DNA from: Pseudomonadota bacterium
GTDB taxonomy: Bacteria > Myxococcota_A > Polyangia > Polyangiales > Polyangiaceae
Direction of reading: 5' to 3'
Assembly (NCBI GenBank): GCA_023460875.1
Contig: JAEWOQ010000330.1
Location: 1 to 41,662 of the forward strand
Length of the DNA: 41,662 nt
In this document: one piece after another, positions 15,214 to 23,909 of the stretch
How the letters are laid out: every line of letters begins with the position of its first letter
Position numbering within the stretch: the first letter of the stretch is position 1
Notes under the pieces: generated by a model
Told to the model about the DNA's origin: nothing
Database searches by the model: none
What the model saw: the letters and a program-made list of their open reading frames with translations, nothing else
Translations under genes and position numbers: made by a program

Positions 15214-15224
15214 GGAGGCGAGGC

Positions 15225-16253
15225 TCAGCCGCCGATGTACGACATCTCGATGCGCGGGAGGCGTCGCTTGCCGTCGTTGCGGAGCTCGGAGTAACGATCG
15301 TCGCGTCCGCGCCAGGCGGAGCGGATGGCGTCCCGGAGCGCGCTGTCGTCCGTGTCTCGCCGGACCAGGTCCCTCAGGTCGGTGCCCCGCGTCGCGAACA
15401 GGCAGGTGAACAGGCGCCCCTCGGAGCTCAGGCGGGCCCGGCTGCAGTCCCCGCAGAAGGGCGCGCTGACGCTCGTGATGATGCCGATCTCCCCGGCGCC
15501 GTCGGCGTAGCGATAGCGCCGGGCGACCTCTCCGGGCCGCTCGGGCTCGAGTGGTTCGAGGGGGAAGCGGGCATCGATGCGGGCCACGATCTCCGCGCCG
15601 GTCACCACCGCCGCGCGGTTCCAGTGGTTGGTGGTGCCCACGTCCATGAACTCGATGAAGCGCACGGTGTGGCCGGTGCCTCGGAAGTGTTCCGCGATGG
15701 TGACCACCTCGTGGTCGTTCACGCCTCGCCGTACGACGGTGTTGATCTTCAAGGGCCCGAGCCCCGCGCGGGCGGCGACCTCGATGCCGTGGAGGATGCG
15801 ATCGACGGGCGCGGTGCTGTCGGTGAGCCGACGGAACGTCTCGTCATCGAGGGAGTCGAGGCTCACCGTGACCCGCCGCAGCCCCGCCTCCGCCAGCGCC
15901 GGGGCCTTCTCGGCCAGCAGCGCGCCGTTCGTGGTGATGGCCAGATCGAGACCCTCGTTCTGCGCGAGGAGCTCGACGAGCCGCTCGAGGTGCCGCCGCA
16001 GCAGAGGCTCTCCCCCTGTGAGGCGTATCTTCTGCACGCCCATCGCGATGAACAGCCGCGTTACGCGGGCGAGCTCCTCGAAGCTCAGGAGCGCCGACGA
16101 CGGCAAGAACCGAAAGCTCTCGTCGAAGTGAGCCCGCGGCATGCAGTAGCCGCACCGAAAATTGCACCGATCCGTCACGCTGATACGCAGGTCCCGGAGT
16201 GGGCGGCCGCGAGCATCCAGGAGCGGAGAGTCGACGGGCGGCGCGGTGGCCAT
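15225..16253 (-). CDS. moaA: GTP 3',8-cyclase MoaA
   Basis: Radical SAM enzyme for the first step of molybdenum cofactor synthesis (GTP to 3',8-cyclo-dihydro-GTP). The 342-residue product has the SAM cluster CNFRCGYC, the SAM-contacting LTGGEPLL, and the C-terminal cluster CGDCSRARLSSEGRLFTC. It ends in Gly-Gly, which MoaA needs for catalysis. The ATG at 16253 fits the family N-terminus; a longer frame upstream is shadow. It lies in the nnrS operon, 53 bases after the nitronate monooxygenase-like gene, and presumably supplies cofactor to NapA. No other moa genes are in the window. Confidence 0.95.
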   Translation of the reverse strand: MATAPPVDSPLLDARGRPLRDLRISVTDRCNFRCGYCMPRAHFDESFRFLPSSALLSFEELARVTRLFIAMGVQKIRLTGGEPLLRRHLERLVELLAQNEGLDLAITTNGALLAEKAPALAEAGLRRVTVSLDSLDDETFRRLTDSTAPVDRILHGIEVAARAGLGPLKINTVVRRGVNDHEVVTIAEHFRGTGHTVRFIEFMDVGTTNHWNRAAVVTGAEIVARIDARFPLEPLEPERPGEVARRYRYADGAGEIGIITSVSAPFCGDCSRARLSSEGRLFTCLFATRGTDLRDLVRRDTDDSALRDAIRSAWRGRDDRYSELRNDGKRRLPRIEMSYIGG

Positions 16254-16306
16254 GGGAGGGGAGGTTACAACGGAGGAGTAGGGCAGGCCCAGCGCTCCCA
16301 GGCGCC

Positions 16307-17761
16307 TCAAGGGTCGGTGACCTGCTCTTTGCGCAAATGTTTCAGGACGTCGCGAGCGGTGTAGGAGTCCTGTCCCGGGCCGAGAAACTCGAGGATGCCC
16401 TCGAGCTGATCTCCCGCCGTATAGATGGGTGGCTCCTCGATCCCGTCTCGACGTTGTCCGAGACCTACCGTCGCGAGGAGTCCATTGCAGAGGCACAGCT
16501 TGTTGTGGGTCGCCTCGAGGGCGCCCCCCTTCGCCACGTAGGTGTCCTTGGGCTCCCCAGGGCACCGATAGCCGAGTCGCCCCTGCTCGTCGACGTAGTT
16601 CTGGCGCAGGTACCCGAGGTCACACACGCGGGTCCTCTCTCGGAGGGCTTGGAGCGCCTGGGGCTCGTCGTCGTCGAGGACCAGCTTGAAGGGGTAGCCC
16701 GTCGGAGAAGCTTCGAAGTCGGTCGACACGTGCAGGGTGCCCTGACGGCAGCTCGCGATGGTGCGACGCTTCACGTCCAGGGGGATCCCTGACTCTTCGC
16801 AGAAGGCGAAGGCCGTCCCCACCTGGATGCCCTGGGCACCTAGCTGCCGCGCCTCCTGGAGGGCCGCTGCCGATGCGCGCCCCCCCGCGAGCCAGAAAGG
16901 CACCCCGAGGCTCCGGAGCACGGCGAGGTCCGGCTCATCGAGGGCTCCCCAGGCGCCCCCGGCGGAGCTCCGAGACTTGCGCGGTGGCGCGTTGTGTCCG
17001 CCAGCCACGTGGCTCTCGACGACGAAGCCGTCGACGTGACCGTTCGCCTTCTTCGTGAGGGTCTTCGCGAGGATGTGAGATGAGATGATGGGCAAGAAGA
17101 GGGGGCGATAGGGCTGGGGGCCCACGCGGAGCGCGCTGAGGAGGTCCTCGTCGAACGCGTCATCGTAGGCGAAGGTGGTCGTGAACCCGTCGGGGGTGCG
17201 GTTGCCCTCCACCTGTAGCTTCTGCTCTACGCGCTCCCCGGCGAGCAGCCCGGCGATGATCCCGGGGATCGCGGCGGGGATGCCAGCTCCCATGAGGATC
17301 ACGTCCACGCCGGCGAGCAGCGCTCCGTAGAGGGACGGCAGCGTGGGGATCTGGATTTTCTCGAGGTAGTTGATGCCGACCGGTCCAGCGTGGCCCTCCT
17401 TGGCGAGGAACACCTCGACGAAGTTCGCAAGGACGAAGGCCTGCAGGCGAGCGCGGCTCATGCGCTGTTTCGGTAAGGGGAGCGGGCGGAAAGGGGCATC
17501 CGGGGGGATCCCGCCTTCGACGTAGTAGCGCTGCAGGAGCCCCTCGGCAGCGCGCTGGTCGGGGAACGCGGCCAGCGCGCGCCGTATGTGGCCCCCTTCG
17601 TCCCCCAGCTGGAGGCGTCGCACCAGGACGGTGTCGATGGCGGTGCCAGAGACCACGCCGAGGCCGCCGTGACGTGACACGCTGCGCGCCAAGCGCCAGT
17701 CGGAGACGCCAATTCCCATGCCGCCCTGGATGATCGTGGGCAGGTCTTGTGCTTCGAGCAT
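16307..17761 (-). CDS. Nitronate monooxygenase-like FMN protein
   Basis: A 484-residue TIM-barrel flavoprotein of the 2-nitropropane dioxygenase superfamily. Signals include QGGMGIGVS at the N-terminus, the GAGIP loop, VVESHVAGGHNAPP with the presumed catalytic His, and LAGGRASAAALQEARQLGAQGIQVGTAF for the phosphate of FMN. The C-terminal quarter has a Cys-rich tail (CDLGYL, YRCPGEP, NKLCLCNGLL). At 484 residues it is longer than the usual 320-380. These enzymes oxidise nitronates and release nitrite, or act as enoyl reductases in lipid synthesis (PfaD-type). Its position between nnrS-radical SAM and moaA favours a nitrogen-oxide role, but the substrate is unknown. ATG at 17761 is the natural start. 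Confidence 0.8.
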   Translation of the reverse strand: MLEAQDLPTIIQGGMGIGVSDWRLARSVSRHGGLGVVSGTAIDTVLVRRLQLGDEGGHIRRALAAFPDQRAAEGLLQRYYVEGGIPPDAPFRPLPLPKQRMSRARLQAFVLANFVEVFLAKEGHAGPVGINYLEKIQIPTLPSLYGALLAGVDVILMGAGIPAAIPGIIAGLLAGERVEQKLQVEGNRTPDGFTTTFAYDDAFDEDLLSALRVGPQPYRPLFLPIISSHILAKTLTKKANGHVDGFVVESHVAGGHNAPPRKSRSSAGGAWGALDEPDLAVLRSLGVPFWLAGGRASAAALQEARQLGAQGIQVGTAFAFCEESGIPLDVKRRTIASCRQGTLHVSTDFEASPTGYPFKLVLDDDEPQALQALRERTRVCDLGYLRQNYVDEQGRLGYRCPGEPKDTYVAKGGALEATHNKLCLCNGLLATVGLGQRRDGIEEPPIYTAGDQLEGILEFLGPGQDSYTARDVLKHLRKEQVTDP

Positions 17762-17812
17762 TCGAAAACTTCTTTCAGTGGAGGAGCGCTGAGGGCGAGG
17801 TCGCGAGGAGCG

Positions 17813-18904
17813 TCATGCGAGCACCTCCAGCCTGCGAGGACGCGCGGCCTGAGGGGGCTCGACGTAGCCAGGGGGGACGTACGCGCAGGCGGGATCGGAG
17901 GCGAGCAGGTTGCCCGAGTGGGCGTAGGCGCGCGCCCGCGAGCCGCCGCACACCTTTTTGTACTGACACACCCCGCACTTGCCCTGCAGCGCGTCCGGAT
18001 CTCGAAGGGAGCGGAAGATCGGGCTCTCCCGGTAGAGCGCCACCGGATCGGTTTGACGAACGTTGCCGCAAGCGACGGGTAGAAAGCCGCTCGGGAACAC
18101 GTCGCCCCGGTGGGAGACGAACATGAAGCCGCGCCCCTCGTTCACATCGAGGCCGGCGATCCCACGAGCCCCATGGGACTTGCCCCGACCCCTCTGCAGC
18201 AGCAATCGGCGATACTGGGGCGCCGCGGTCGTCTTGATGGCGAAGGGCTCTCGCTCCGCGGTGTCGGCCAGCAGCTCGAGGGCCACCTCCACCTCGTCCT
18301 CGGACAGCTCCATGCGCCGGGTGGCGCGCCCGGTCGGTACCACGAAGAACACGCTCCAGAGGGTGCAGCGTTGCGCTCGGACGAAGTCCACGAGCTCCGG
18401 CAGGCAGCGCTGATTGCTCTTGTAGATCGAGGTGTTGATTTGGGTGGATAGGGAGTGTCGTCGGGCCGCCGCCAAGATCGACTGGGCGCACTCGAAGCCG
18501 CCCGCCATGCCTCGGAAGGAGTCGTGGATCTCCGCGTTCGGACCATCGATGCTGATCGCGAGGCGCGCCAGCCCAGCCCGCGCCAGCTCGCCGACCAGCT
18601 CGGGGGTCACCAGCGGGGTGGCGGAGGGGGTGAGGCCCATGGTCAAGCCCAGGGAGTGACCATAGGCGACGAGCTCGACGAGGTCTGGACGCTTGGCGGG
18701 GTCTCCGCCCGTGAGCACGACCAACGGCACCTGCGCCGCCGCGAAGGACTCGAGGAGCCGCTTCCCCTCGGCGGTGTCGAGCTCGCCGACATCTCGCTCG
18801 GGGCGCGCCTCGGCGCGACAGTGCTTACAGCTCAGATCACAGGCCTGGGTCGTCTCCCAAATGGCGATGAAGGGGTGGTCGTGGTGGGACTTCATGAGGT
18901 TCAT
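17813..18904 (-). CDS. Radical SAM/SPASM protein (TIGR04053-like)
   Basis: A 363-residue radical SAM enzyme. The N-terminus IWETTQACDLSCKHCRAEA contains the CxxxCxxC cluster motif, then VLTGGDPAKRPDL for SAM binding and LAISIDGPNAEIHD. The C-terminus has a SPASM-type region with CGVCQYKKVCGG and a later Cys. The pattern matches the TIGR04053 group, relatives of the AhbD/NirJ haem-modifying enzymes. Its ATG overlaps the nnrS stop (ATGA, 18901-18904), so the two are translationally coupled. A role in haem or siroheme metabolism connected to NO is plausible but unproven; no haem d1 genes are present. Confidence 0.8.
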   Translation of the reverse strand: MNLMKSHHDHPFIAIWETTQACDLSCKHCRAEARPERDVGELDTAEGKRLLESFAAAQVPLVVLTGGDPAKRPDLVELVAYGHSLGLTMGLTPSATPLVTPELVGELARAGLARLAISIDGPNAEIHDSFRGMAGGFECAQSILAAARRHSLSTQINTSIYKSNQRCLPELVDFVRAQRCTLWSVFFVVPTGRATRRMELSEDEVEVALELLADTAEREPFAIKTTAAPQYRRLLLQRGRGKSHGARGIAGLDVNEGRGFMFVSHRGDVFPSGFLPVACGNVRQTDPVALYRESPIFRSLRDPDALQGKCGVCQYKKVCGGSRARAYAHSGNLLASDPACAYVPPGYVEPPQAARPRRLEVLA

Positions 18905-20127
18905 CCAGCCTTTCCGTCGACGCGGGGAGTGAGCAACATCGGGCCGAAGCGGATCGCATAGCCGAGGAAGGCGAGCGTCCAGGTGATGCCGGCGAAGAGC
19001 CAGGCCTGGGCCGTGAGAGCGGGCGCCAGCTCCGGCACCGTCACACGGAGGAGGGCCGCCGCCGTGATCGAGACGAAGCAGGCCGTGGTCAGGGGGGATG
19101 TGACGATGACGCGGCCGCTATGACCGAGGGTGACCCGAGCCATCATGCCCAACGTGAGCGTCCCGATGGCGCCCGCGGTCAGAGCATGGACCGCCGTGCT
19201 GTGGGCGACGGGCAGACCGGCGAAGTGCGCGGCCCGCAGCAACAGCGCGATAGGGATCCAGAAGTATCCGAAGTGGAGCACCCACAACATCGGGTTACCG
19301 AGGCTCGCGCGGGTACCCCAGCGCCGGGCGGCCACGACCGCCGCCAGCGCCGTCCCCCCGCCGAGCACGACTTGAACGACGGCCGGCGCGGCGACGACGT
19401 CGGCGATCGTGAGCGCCACGGCGCCCAGAGGCGCGGCGATGTCCCAGCTACGCGCGGATTGAATCCTCTGGTCACCCACTGCGTTGCGAGTGAACATCGG
19501 AATCACCCGCGCGCTGATGATGAGCATCATCAGGGTGATCAGGTTGAGCCCCAACCGTAGGCCCCAGGCGGCTCCCCCGGGCGCTATCCCGAGACTATCC
19601 AGGTGAACCGCCAGGTTGGCTCCCCACAGTCCGGCCAGTATCGCGACCATCGCGTAGTTGCGACGATTGCGCGACGCGTAGATGGGCCTGGCGATGGCCC
19701 AGGCGAGGAGGGGGAGGAACGACGCGTCCACCAAGGCGACGAGCGCGCCCGGCAGGTGCCCGGCGAGCAACACGACGACGCGGCCCAGTATCCAGACGCC
19801 CGCGAGCGCGTAGAGGAGCTTGCCCGTAGCGGTCTCTCGCTCGGTCCAGCGGGTGACGGCCGTCAGCAGGAAGCCGGCGATTACGGCGACCGTGTAGCCG
19901 AAGACCATCTCATGCGTGTGCCAAAACAGAGCACCGCCTGGAACTTGGAGCAGCACTCGCCCCTGCAGCGCGAGCACCCAGAGGGGGATGGCCACCGCAG
20001 AGAACAGCGCAGCCAGCAGGAAGAACGGACGAAACCCCATACGACCCATGACGGCGCTCGCAGACGCGACGTTCGGGCGGGCTGAGGGCTGCTCACTGCT
20101 CGGTAGGCGCAAAGAAACGAAGCTCAC
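18901..20127 (-). CDS. nnrS: NnrS family haem-copper membrane protein
   Basis: An integral membrane protein with about twelve hydrophobic segments. Hallmarks are GFRPFFLLAALFS, LFWHTHEMVFGY, HALTAGAIGTLTLGMMARVTLGHSGR and RNAVGDQRI. NnrS binds haem and copper and protects cells from NO and iron-nitrosyl damage. The start is unclear. A GTG at 20127 gives 408 residues, one base after the predicted sigma-54 transcription start. An ATG at 20049 gives 382 residues and a 79-base leader; both sit before GFRPFF. Its stop overlaps the start of the radical SAM gene. It heads the operon nnrS - radical SAM - nitronate monooxygenase - moaA - TauE, which mixes NO protection with Mo cofactor supply. Confidence 0.88.
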   Translation of the reverse strand: MSFVSLRLPSSEQPSARPNVASASAVMGRMGFRPFFLLAALFSAVAIPLWVLALQGRVLLQVPGGALFWHTHEMVFGYTVAVIAGFLLTAVTRWTERETATGKLLYALAGVWILGRVVVLLAGHLPGALVALVDASFLPLLAWAIARPIYASRNRRNYAMVAILAGLWGANLAVHLDSLGIAPGGAAWGLRLGLNLITLMMLIISARVIPMFTRNAVGDQRIQSARSWDIAAPLGAVALTIADVVAAPAVVQVVLGGGTALAAVVAARRWGTRASLGNPMLWVLHFGYFWIPIALLLRAAHFAGLPVAHSTAVHALTAGAIGTLTLGMMARVTLGHSGRVIVTSPLTTACFVSITAAALLRVTVPELAPALTAQAWLFAGITWTLAFLGYAIRFGPMLLTPRVDGKAG

Positions 20128-20138
20128 AGGTCCACTCA

Positions 20139-20154
20139 AGCAAGGGGCATGCCG
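20139..20154 (-). promoter_or_regulatory. Sigma-54 -24/-12 promoter of the nnrS operon
   Basis: The minus strand reads CGGCATGCCCCTTGCT, 10 of 12 constrained positions with a full TTGC. Predicted start is near 20128, next to a GTG codon at 20127. A degenerate palindrome at 20251-20263 lies about 100 bases upstream. Confidence 0.65.
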
Positions 20155-20250
20155 TAACACGGGGCGCGCGCCGTCCGCGGTGGAGGCAGGGCTCTCTCCC
20201 AGGGCTCTCTCCAGCGCCTTATTCCTTCCCTCGAAGAGGCCGCCCATCCG

Positions 20251-20263
20251 CGCAGAATTGGCG
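20251..20263. promoter_or_regulatory. Degenerate activator site CGCAG-AAT-TGGCG
   Basis: The left arm CGCAG is exact and the right arm matches three of five bases of the shared palindrome. It sits about 97 bases upstream of the nnrS sigma-54 motif, the distance expected of an enhancer. Weak by itself. Confidence 0.3.
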
Positions 20264-20309
20264 TTCGCGCTCCGCCGACTCCCTGGCGGTGCGCCGCCCT
20301 TGCGCGAGC

Positions 20310-20711
20310 TCACCGGGACGACGACGGCAACGGGTGGGCGATGCGCACCAGCCTCACGCCCCCGTCGATCCGCATCAGGGTGTCGAACCAGAGGGAGCCA
20401 TCGAGGGGGTAGCGCAGCTGGAGCCCAAAGGCGCGACCGTCGCGGAGCGCCTCGCGGGCTTCGGTGAGCGACGTTCGACCGTCGGGGGTGTGCTCCCGCG
20501 GCGCCCACTTCACGATCACCTCCAGAGACGTGGGGAGGGCGGCGATCTCTTGGAAGAGGCGATCGAGGGTGAGCTCATCGAGGAGAGCCGCCTGGAGCGG
20601 CGGCAAGGGGGCCGCTTCTATCGGATCGGGGCCGAGGGGGCGTTTGACGGCGCCCGCGGAGGGCGCGTCCTCCGCGGGCGTCGCAGAGGTCTCGACTGGA
20701 GGAGAAGGCAT
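20310..20711 (-). CDS. Unknown small protein downstream of napB
   Basis: A 133-residue protein that I do not recognise. There is no signal peptide; the first 35 residues are Pro/Ala-rich. The rest looks like a compact alpha/beta domain with the segments LTLDRLFQEIAALPTSLEVI, a Lys-Trp-Ala-Pro, and FGLQLRYPLDGSLWFDTLMR. There are no cysteines. It starts 36 bases after the napB stop on the same strand, so it is most likely the fourth gene of the nap operon. A cytoplasmic Nap assembly helper is one guess. Confidence 0.6.
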   Translation of the reverse strand: MPSPPVETSATPAEDAPSAGAVKRPLGPDPIEAAPLPPLQAALLDELTLDRLFQEIAALPTSLEVIVKWAPREHTPDGRTSLTEAREALRDGRAFGLQLRYPLDGSLWFDTLMRIDGGVRLVRIAHPLPSSSR

Positions 20712-20747
20712 GGGGCGGTCTCTGGCGGTCTCTCGTTCGGTGATCCT

Positions 20748-21512
20748 CTAGGGGGAGGGCGTCGGCCCTCGCTGATCGAGCTCCGCGGAGGGGGCGTGGC
20801 ACTGGGTGCAGCTCTGACGCCAGGGGTGGCTCGTGCGCAATCCCACGCGTCCCAACGAGCCGTGGCAGCTCAGGCAGTCCGCGCGCATGGACGTCGCGTG
20901 CGGGATCGTCGGGGGCGCTCCTGGCCAGGCGCGCGCCCCCGCGTTCTCCGATGAGGTCCCCACGAAGGTGTTGGGCACGCCCTCCGGAGCAGCGCCGCCC
21001 GGGCGTGGATCGGCGGCGACCACGTGACACTGGGTGCAGCTGTCGTAGCGGGGGTGGCTCATGGTCGGCGCGATCCTGCCGTCGATCTGCACCGCAGCTC
21101 CGTGACAGGCCAAGCAGTCCGGCGAGCCCCGCTGATCGATGGGGTGGGGGATCGTGGGGGGCGCGCCGTCGTAGGCCCGTCGCTCATCACGGGCGCGGAG
21201 CGTCGCCGCCCGCTCGGCGTCAGTGCGCTCCACGACCGTGTAGGGATCCCGCTCGACCGCGAGGACCGAGGTGCCGCGCTCGTACAGGTTGGCGTTCGGA
21301 CCGCGCGAGTCGGATCCCATCTCGGAGTAGCGCCGCACGGCGGGGCCCTCCGTGGAGCGCTCCTCCTCCCCCCTTTGAGGAGCCGCTCGCTCGGGGGGGC
21401 CTGCGACGCCCGCCAGGAATCCGGTGGCGGCTACGCCCACGGCCACCGCGCCCACCACGTGCCAGATGCGGTGGCGGAGGACGTCGGAGGGTTCGGGTGC
21501 GGGAGTGGTCAT
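20748..21512 (-). CDS. napB: Tetraheme NapB (duplicated diheme module)
   Basis: Electron-transfer subunit of periplasmic nitrate reductase, 254 residues. The ATG at 21512 overlaps the napA stop (ATGA), giving translational coupling. Residues about 16-38 form one membrane anchor or uncleaved signal. Canonical NapB has two CxxCH haem sites; this protein has four: CLACH 133, CTQCH 159, CLSCH 213 and CTQCH 235. The pairs lie in two copies of a module, each beginning with GAPPTIPH (residues 117 and 198) and ending in CTQCHV/A, so the haem domain has been duplicated. Met and His residues around the modules could be axial ligands. The second copy may hand electrons between the tetraheme cytochrome encoded divergently and NapA. 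Confidence 0.85.
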   Translation of the reverse strand: MTTPAPEPSDVLRHRIWHVVGAVAVGVAATGFLAGVAGPPERAAPQRGEEERSTEGPAVRRYSEMGSDSRGPNANLYERGTSVLAVERDPYTVVERTDAERAATLRARDERRAYDGAPPTIPHPIDQRGSPDCLACHGAAVQIDGRIAPTMSHPRYDSCTQCHVVAADPRPGGAAPEGVPNTFVGTSSENAGARAWPGAPPTIPHATSMRADCLSCHGSLGRVGLRTSHPWRQSCTQCHAPSAELDQRGPTPSP

Positions 21513-23908
21513 GGGCGTGCGATGCGGGCGCTCTTCCGGACGCGCACGGCGCATTTCTTGTAGTCCGGCTGCTTCGAGAAGGGGTCGTGGGCGTCGAGGG
21601 TGACCCGGTTGATGGGCAGCGACTCATCGAAGAACGGGACGAACACGGTCCCGGGCGGGGGCGCGCCGCGCCCCTCGATCCACGCGGGCAGCTCCAGCTG
21701 TCCCCGCCGCGACTCGAGCACCACTAGGTCGCCGCTGGTCACCCGCAGCTTCTTCGCGTCTGCGGGGTTCAGCTCGACGTAGGCCTGGGGCATGGCCCTC
21801 CGGAGCTGCGGGATGCGCATCGTCATCGTACCGGTGTGCCAGTGCTCGAGGACTCGGCCCGTGCACAGCCAGAAGGGGTAGTCGGCGTCCGGGGTCTCCG
21901 GCGGCGGTTCGTAGGGGCGGAACCAGAGCTGCGCCCGACCGTCGTTGGTGGTGGAGTGATAGAAGTCGAACTCCTGTCCCTTCTTCACGTAGGGGTCGTC
22001 GAAGCCCGCGAAGCGGAACTTGGTCTCCCGCCAGGTCCCATCCGGCTGCTCTACGACGGGCCAGCGCAGGCCCCGTGCCTTCACGTATTCGTCGTACGGG
22101 GCGAGATCCTTGTGCTTGAAGCGCGTGAAGGTCCGGTACTCCTCGAACAGTCGCGAGTCGACGTTGACGTCGTAGTAGTGGCGGTAGTCCCACACGGGCA
22201 CCTCGGTGCCGCCCTGCTCCATGGAGAAGAGGAAGCGCCCGTCCTTGTCCTTCATGCCTGGATGGCCGAGCTCGTGGAGCTTGCGGGCCACGGCGATGAG
22301 CTGCCAGGCGTCGTCCCGGGCCTCCCCCGGCGGCTTCACCATGCGGAACCACTGTTGGGTGCGCCGCTCGGAGTTGCCGACCATGCCGTTCTTCTCGACC
22401 CACATCGCCGAAGGCAGGATGAGGTCCGCCGCGAGCGCGGTGGCGGAGGGGTACACGTCGGAGACGATGAGGAACTTGCCCTCGATGCGGCGGCTCGGCT
22501 CGAACAGCTCGTTGACGTTCGGCAGGGAGCGCGCGGGGTTCGTCACCTGCACCCAGACGGTGTTGATGGTGCCCCCCTTGTCCTTCGGGGTGGAGAAGCG
22601 GCGCCACAGCTCGACCGTGTGCGGCCCCGGCGTCCCCGAGATACGCCCCTCCGGCAGGTTCCAGAGCTTCTCCGCCTTCTTGCGGTCTTCGGCTTGGGAC
22701 ACGACGAGGCCGCCGGGGAGCGCGTGAGCCAGGGTGCCCACCTCGCGCACGGTCCCACAGGCCGAGGGCTGCCCTGTGAGGCTCGTCGGCGCGTCACCCG
22801 GGCGACCGAAATGTCCGCTGAGCAGGTGGACGCCATGGATCAGCGTGTTGATCGCGGTGCCGCGCGTGTGCTGGTTCGGGCCCATGCACCACAGACTGGT
22901 GATGCGCAGCTCGCGCCGACCAAACAGATCGGCGAGCATGCGGATGTCCTGGGCCGACACTCCGGAGATCTGCTGGACCCGCTCGGGCGTGTACGCCGCG
23001 AGCCGCCGCTTGAACTCATCGAAGGTGATGTCCTTGCCCTGCAGCGTCGCGGGATCGCTGTCAGCCCGGAAGCGGCAGTGCTTCTCCACGAAACCGCGGT
23101 CGTAGGTCCCGCGCTCGAGGAGCAGGTGAAGGATCCCGTTCGCGACGGCGATGTCCGTGTGCGGCTTGAAGAGCAGGTGGTGCTGGCAGTGCTCGGAGGT
23201 GCGCGTGCGCCGCGTCCCGATGTCGATCAGGGTCACCTTCTCGCCCCGGGAGCGGCGGTCGATCACCCGTGAGAACAGGACGGGGTGCATCTCCGCGGGG
23301 TTGTTCCCCCACATGATGAGTACGTCGCACGCGTCGAGGTCGTCGTAGCAGCCCGCCGGCTCATCGACGCCGTAGGTCGCCAAGAAGCCCGTGACGGCGG
23401 AGGCCATGCACAGGCGCGCGTTGGGATCGATGTTGTTCGTGCCGAGGCCCGCTTTCACGAGCTTGAGCGCGGCGTAGCCCTCGGGGATGGTCCACTGACC
23501 GCTGCCGTAGATGGCGAACCCCTCGGGGTCATCGAGGATGCGCTTGGCGACGATCTCGACGGCCTCCTCCCAGCTGATCGCCTCGAAGCGGTCCCCCTTG
23601 CGTAGCAGCGGCCGCGTGAGGCGGTCTTTGCCGTAGAGGGCGAGCCCTACGTGATAGCCCTTCACGCAGAGCAGACCCTTGTTGACCTCCGCCCTTCGAT
23701 CCCCGGCGATGGCCACGACCTTGCCGTTCTTTACGCCCACCTGGACGTGACAGCCGGTGCCGCAGAAGCGACAGGGGGCCTTGTCCCAGGTGACGCCGGG
23801 TGGCGAGGGGGGGTCTGCCGTCGGAGGATCCTTGCCCAGCGCCAGGCGGGAGGCGGCCACTGTGGCGCTCGTCATGGCCGCGTTCTTGATGAACTGTCGC
23901 CGCTCCAT
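21509..23908 (-). CDS. napA: Periplasmic nitrate reductase catalytic subunit NapA
   Basis: Reduces nitrate to nitrite in the periplasm with a bis-MGD molybdenum centre and one [4Fe-4S] cluster. The ATG at 23908 begins a Tat signal (MERRQFIKNAA); the upstream frame from 23944 is not needed, and a GGAAGGATGAG ribosome site sits in front. The product is about 799 residues. Cluster ligands are in APCRFCGTGC and GLLCVKGY (Cys46, 49, 53, 81). The molybdenum ligand is Cys167 in ARLCMASAV. NapA continues with no break to a normal C-terminus. It follows napD after one base and overlaps napB by four, so napDAB is one unit driven from the sigma-54 motif at 24228-24243. Confidence 0.95.
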   Translation of the reverse strand: MERRQFIKNAAMTSATVAASRLALGKDPPTADPPSPPGVTWDKAPCRFCGTGCHVQVGVKNGKVVAIAGDRRAEVNKGLLCVKGYHVGLALYGKDRLTRPLLRKGDRFEAISWEEAVEIVAKRILDDPEGFAIYGSGQWTIPEGYAALKLVKAGLGTNNIDPNARLCMASAVTGFLATYGVDEPAGCYDDLDACDVLIMWGNNPAEMHPVLFSRVIDRRSRGEKVTLIDIGTRRTRTSEHCQHHLLFKPHTDIAVANGILHLLLERGTYDRGFVEKHCRFRADSDPATLQGKDITFDEFKRRLAAYTPERVQQISGVSAQDIRMLADLFGRRELRITSLWCMGPNQHTRGTAINTLIHGVHLLSGHFGRPGDAPTSLTGQPSACGTVREVGTLAHALPGGLVVSQAEDRKKAEKLWNLPEGRISGTPGPHTVELWRRFSTPKDKGGTINTVWVQVTNPARSLPNVNELFEPSRRIEGKFLIVSDVYPSATALAADLILPSAMWVEKNGMVGNSERRTQQWFRMVKPPGEARDDAWQLIAVARKLHELGHPGMKDKDGRFLFSMEQGGTEVPVWDYRHYYDVNVDSRLFEEYRTFTRFKHKDLAPYDEYVKARGLRWPVVEQPDGTWRETKFRFAGFDDPYVKKGQEFDFYHSTTNDGRAQLWFRPYEPPPETPDADYPFWLCTGRVLEHWHTGTMTMRIPQLRRAMPQAYVELNPADAKKLRVTSGDLVVLESRRGQLELPAWIEGRGAPPPGTVFVPFFDESLPINRVTLDAHDPFSKQPDYKKCAVRVRKSARIARP

Positions 23909-23909
23909 C

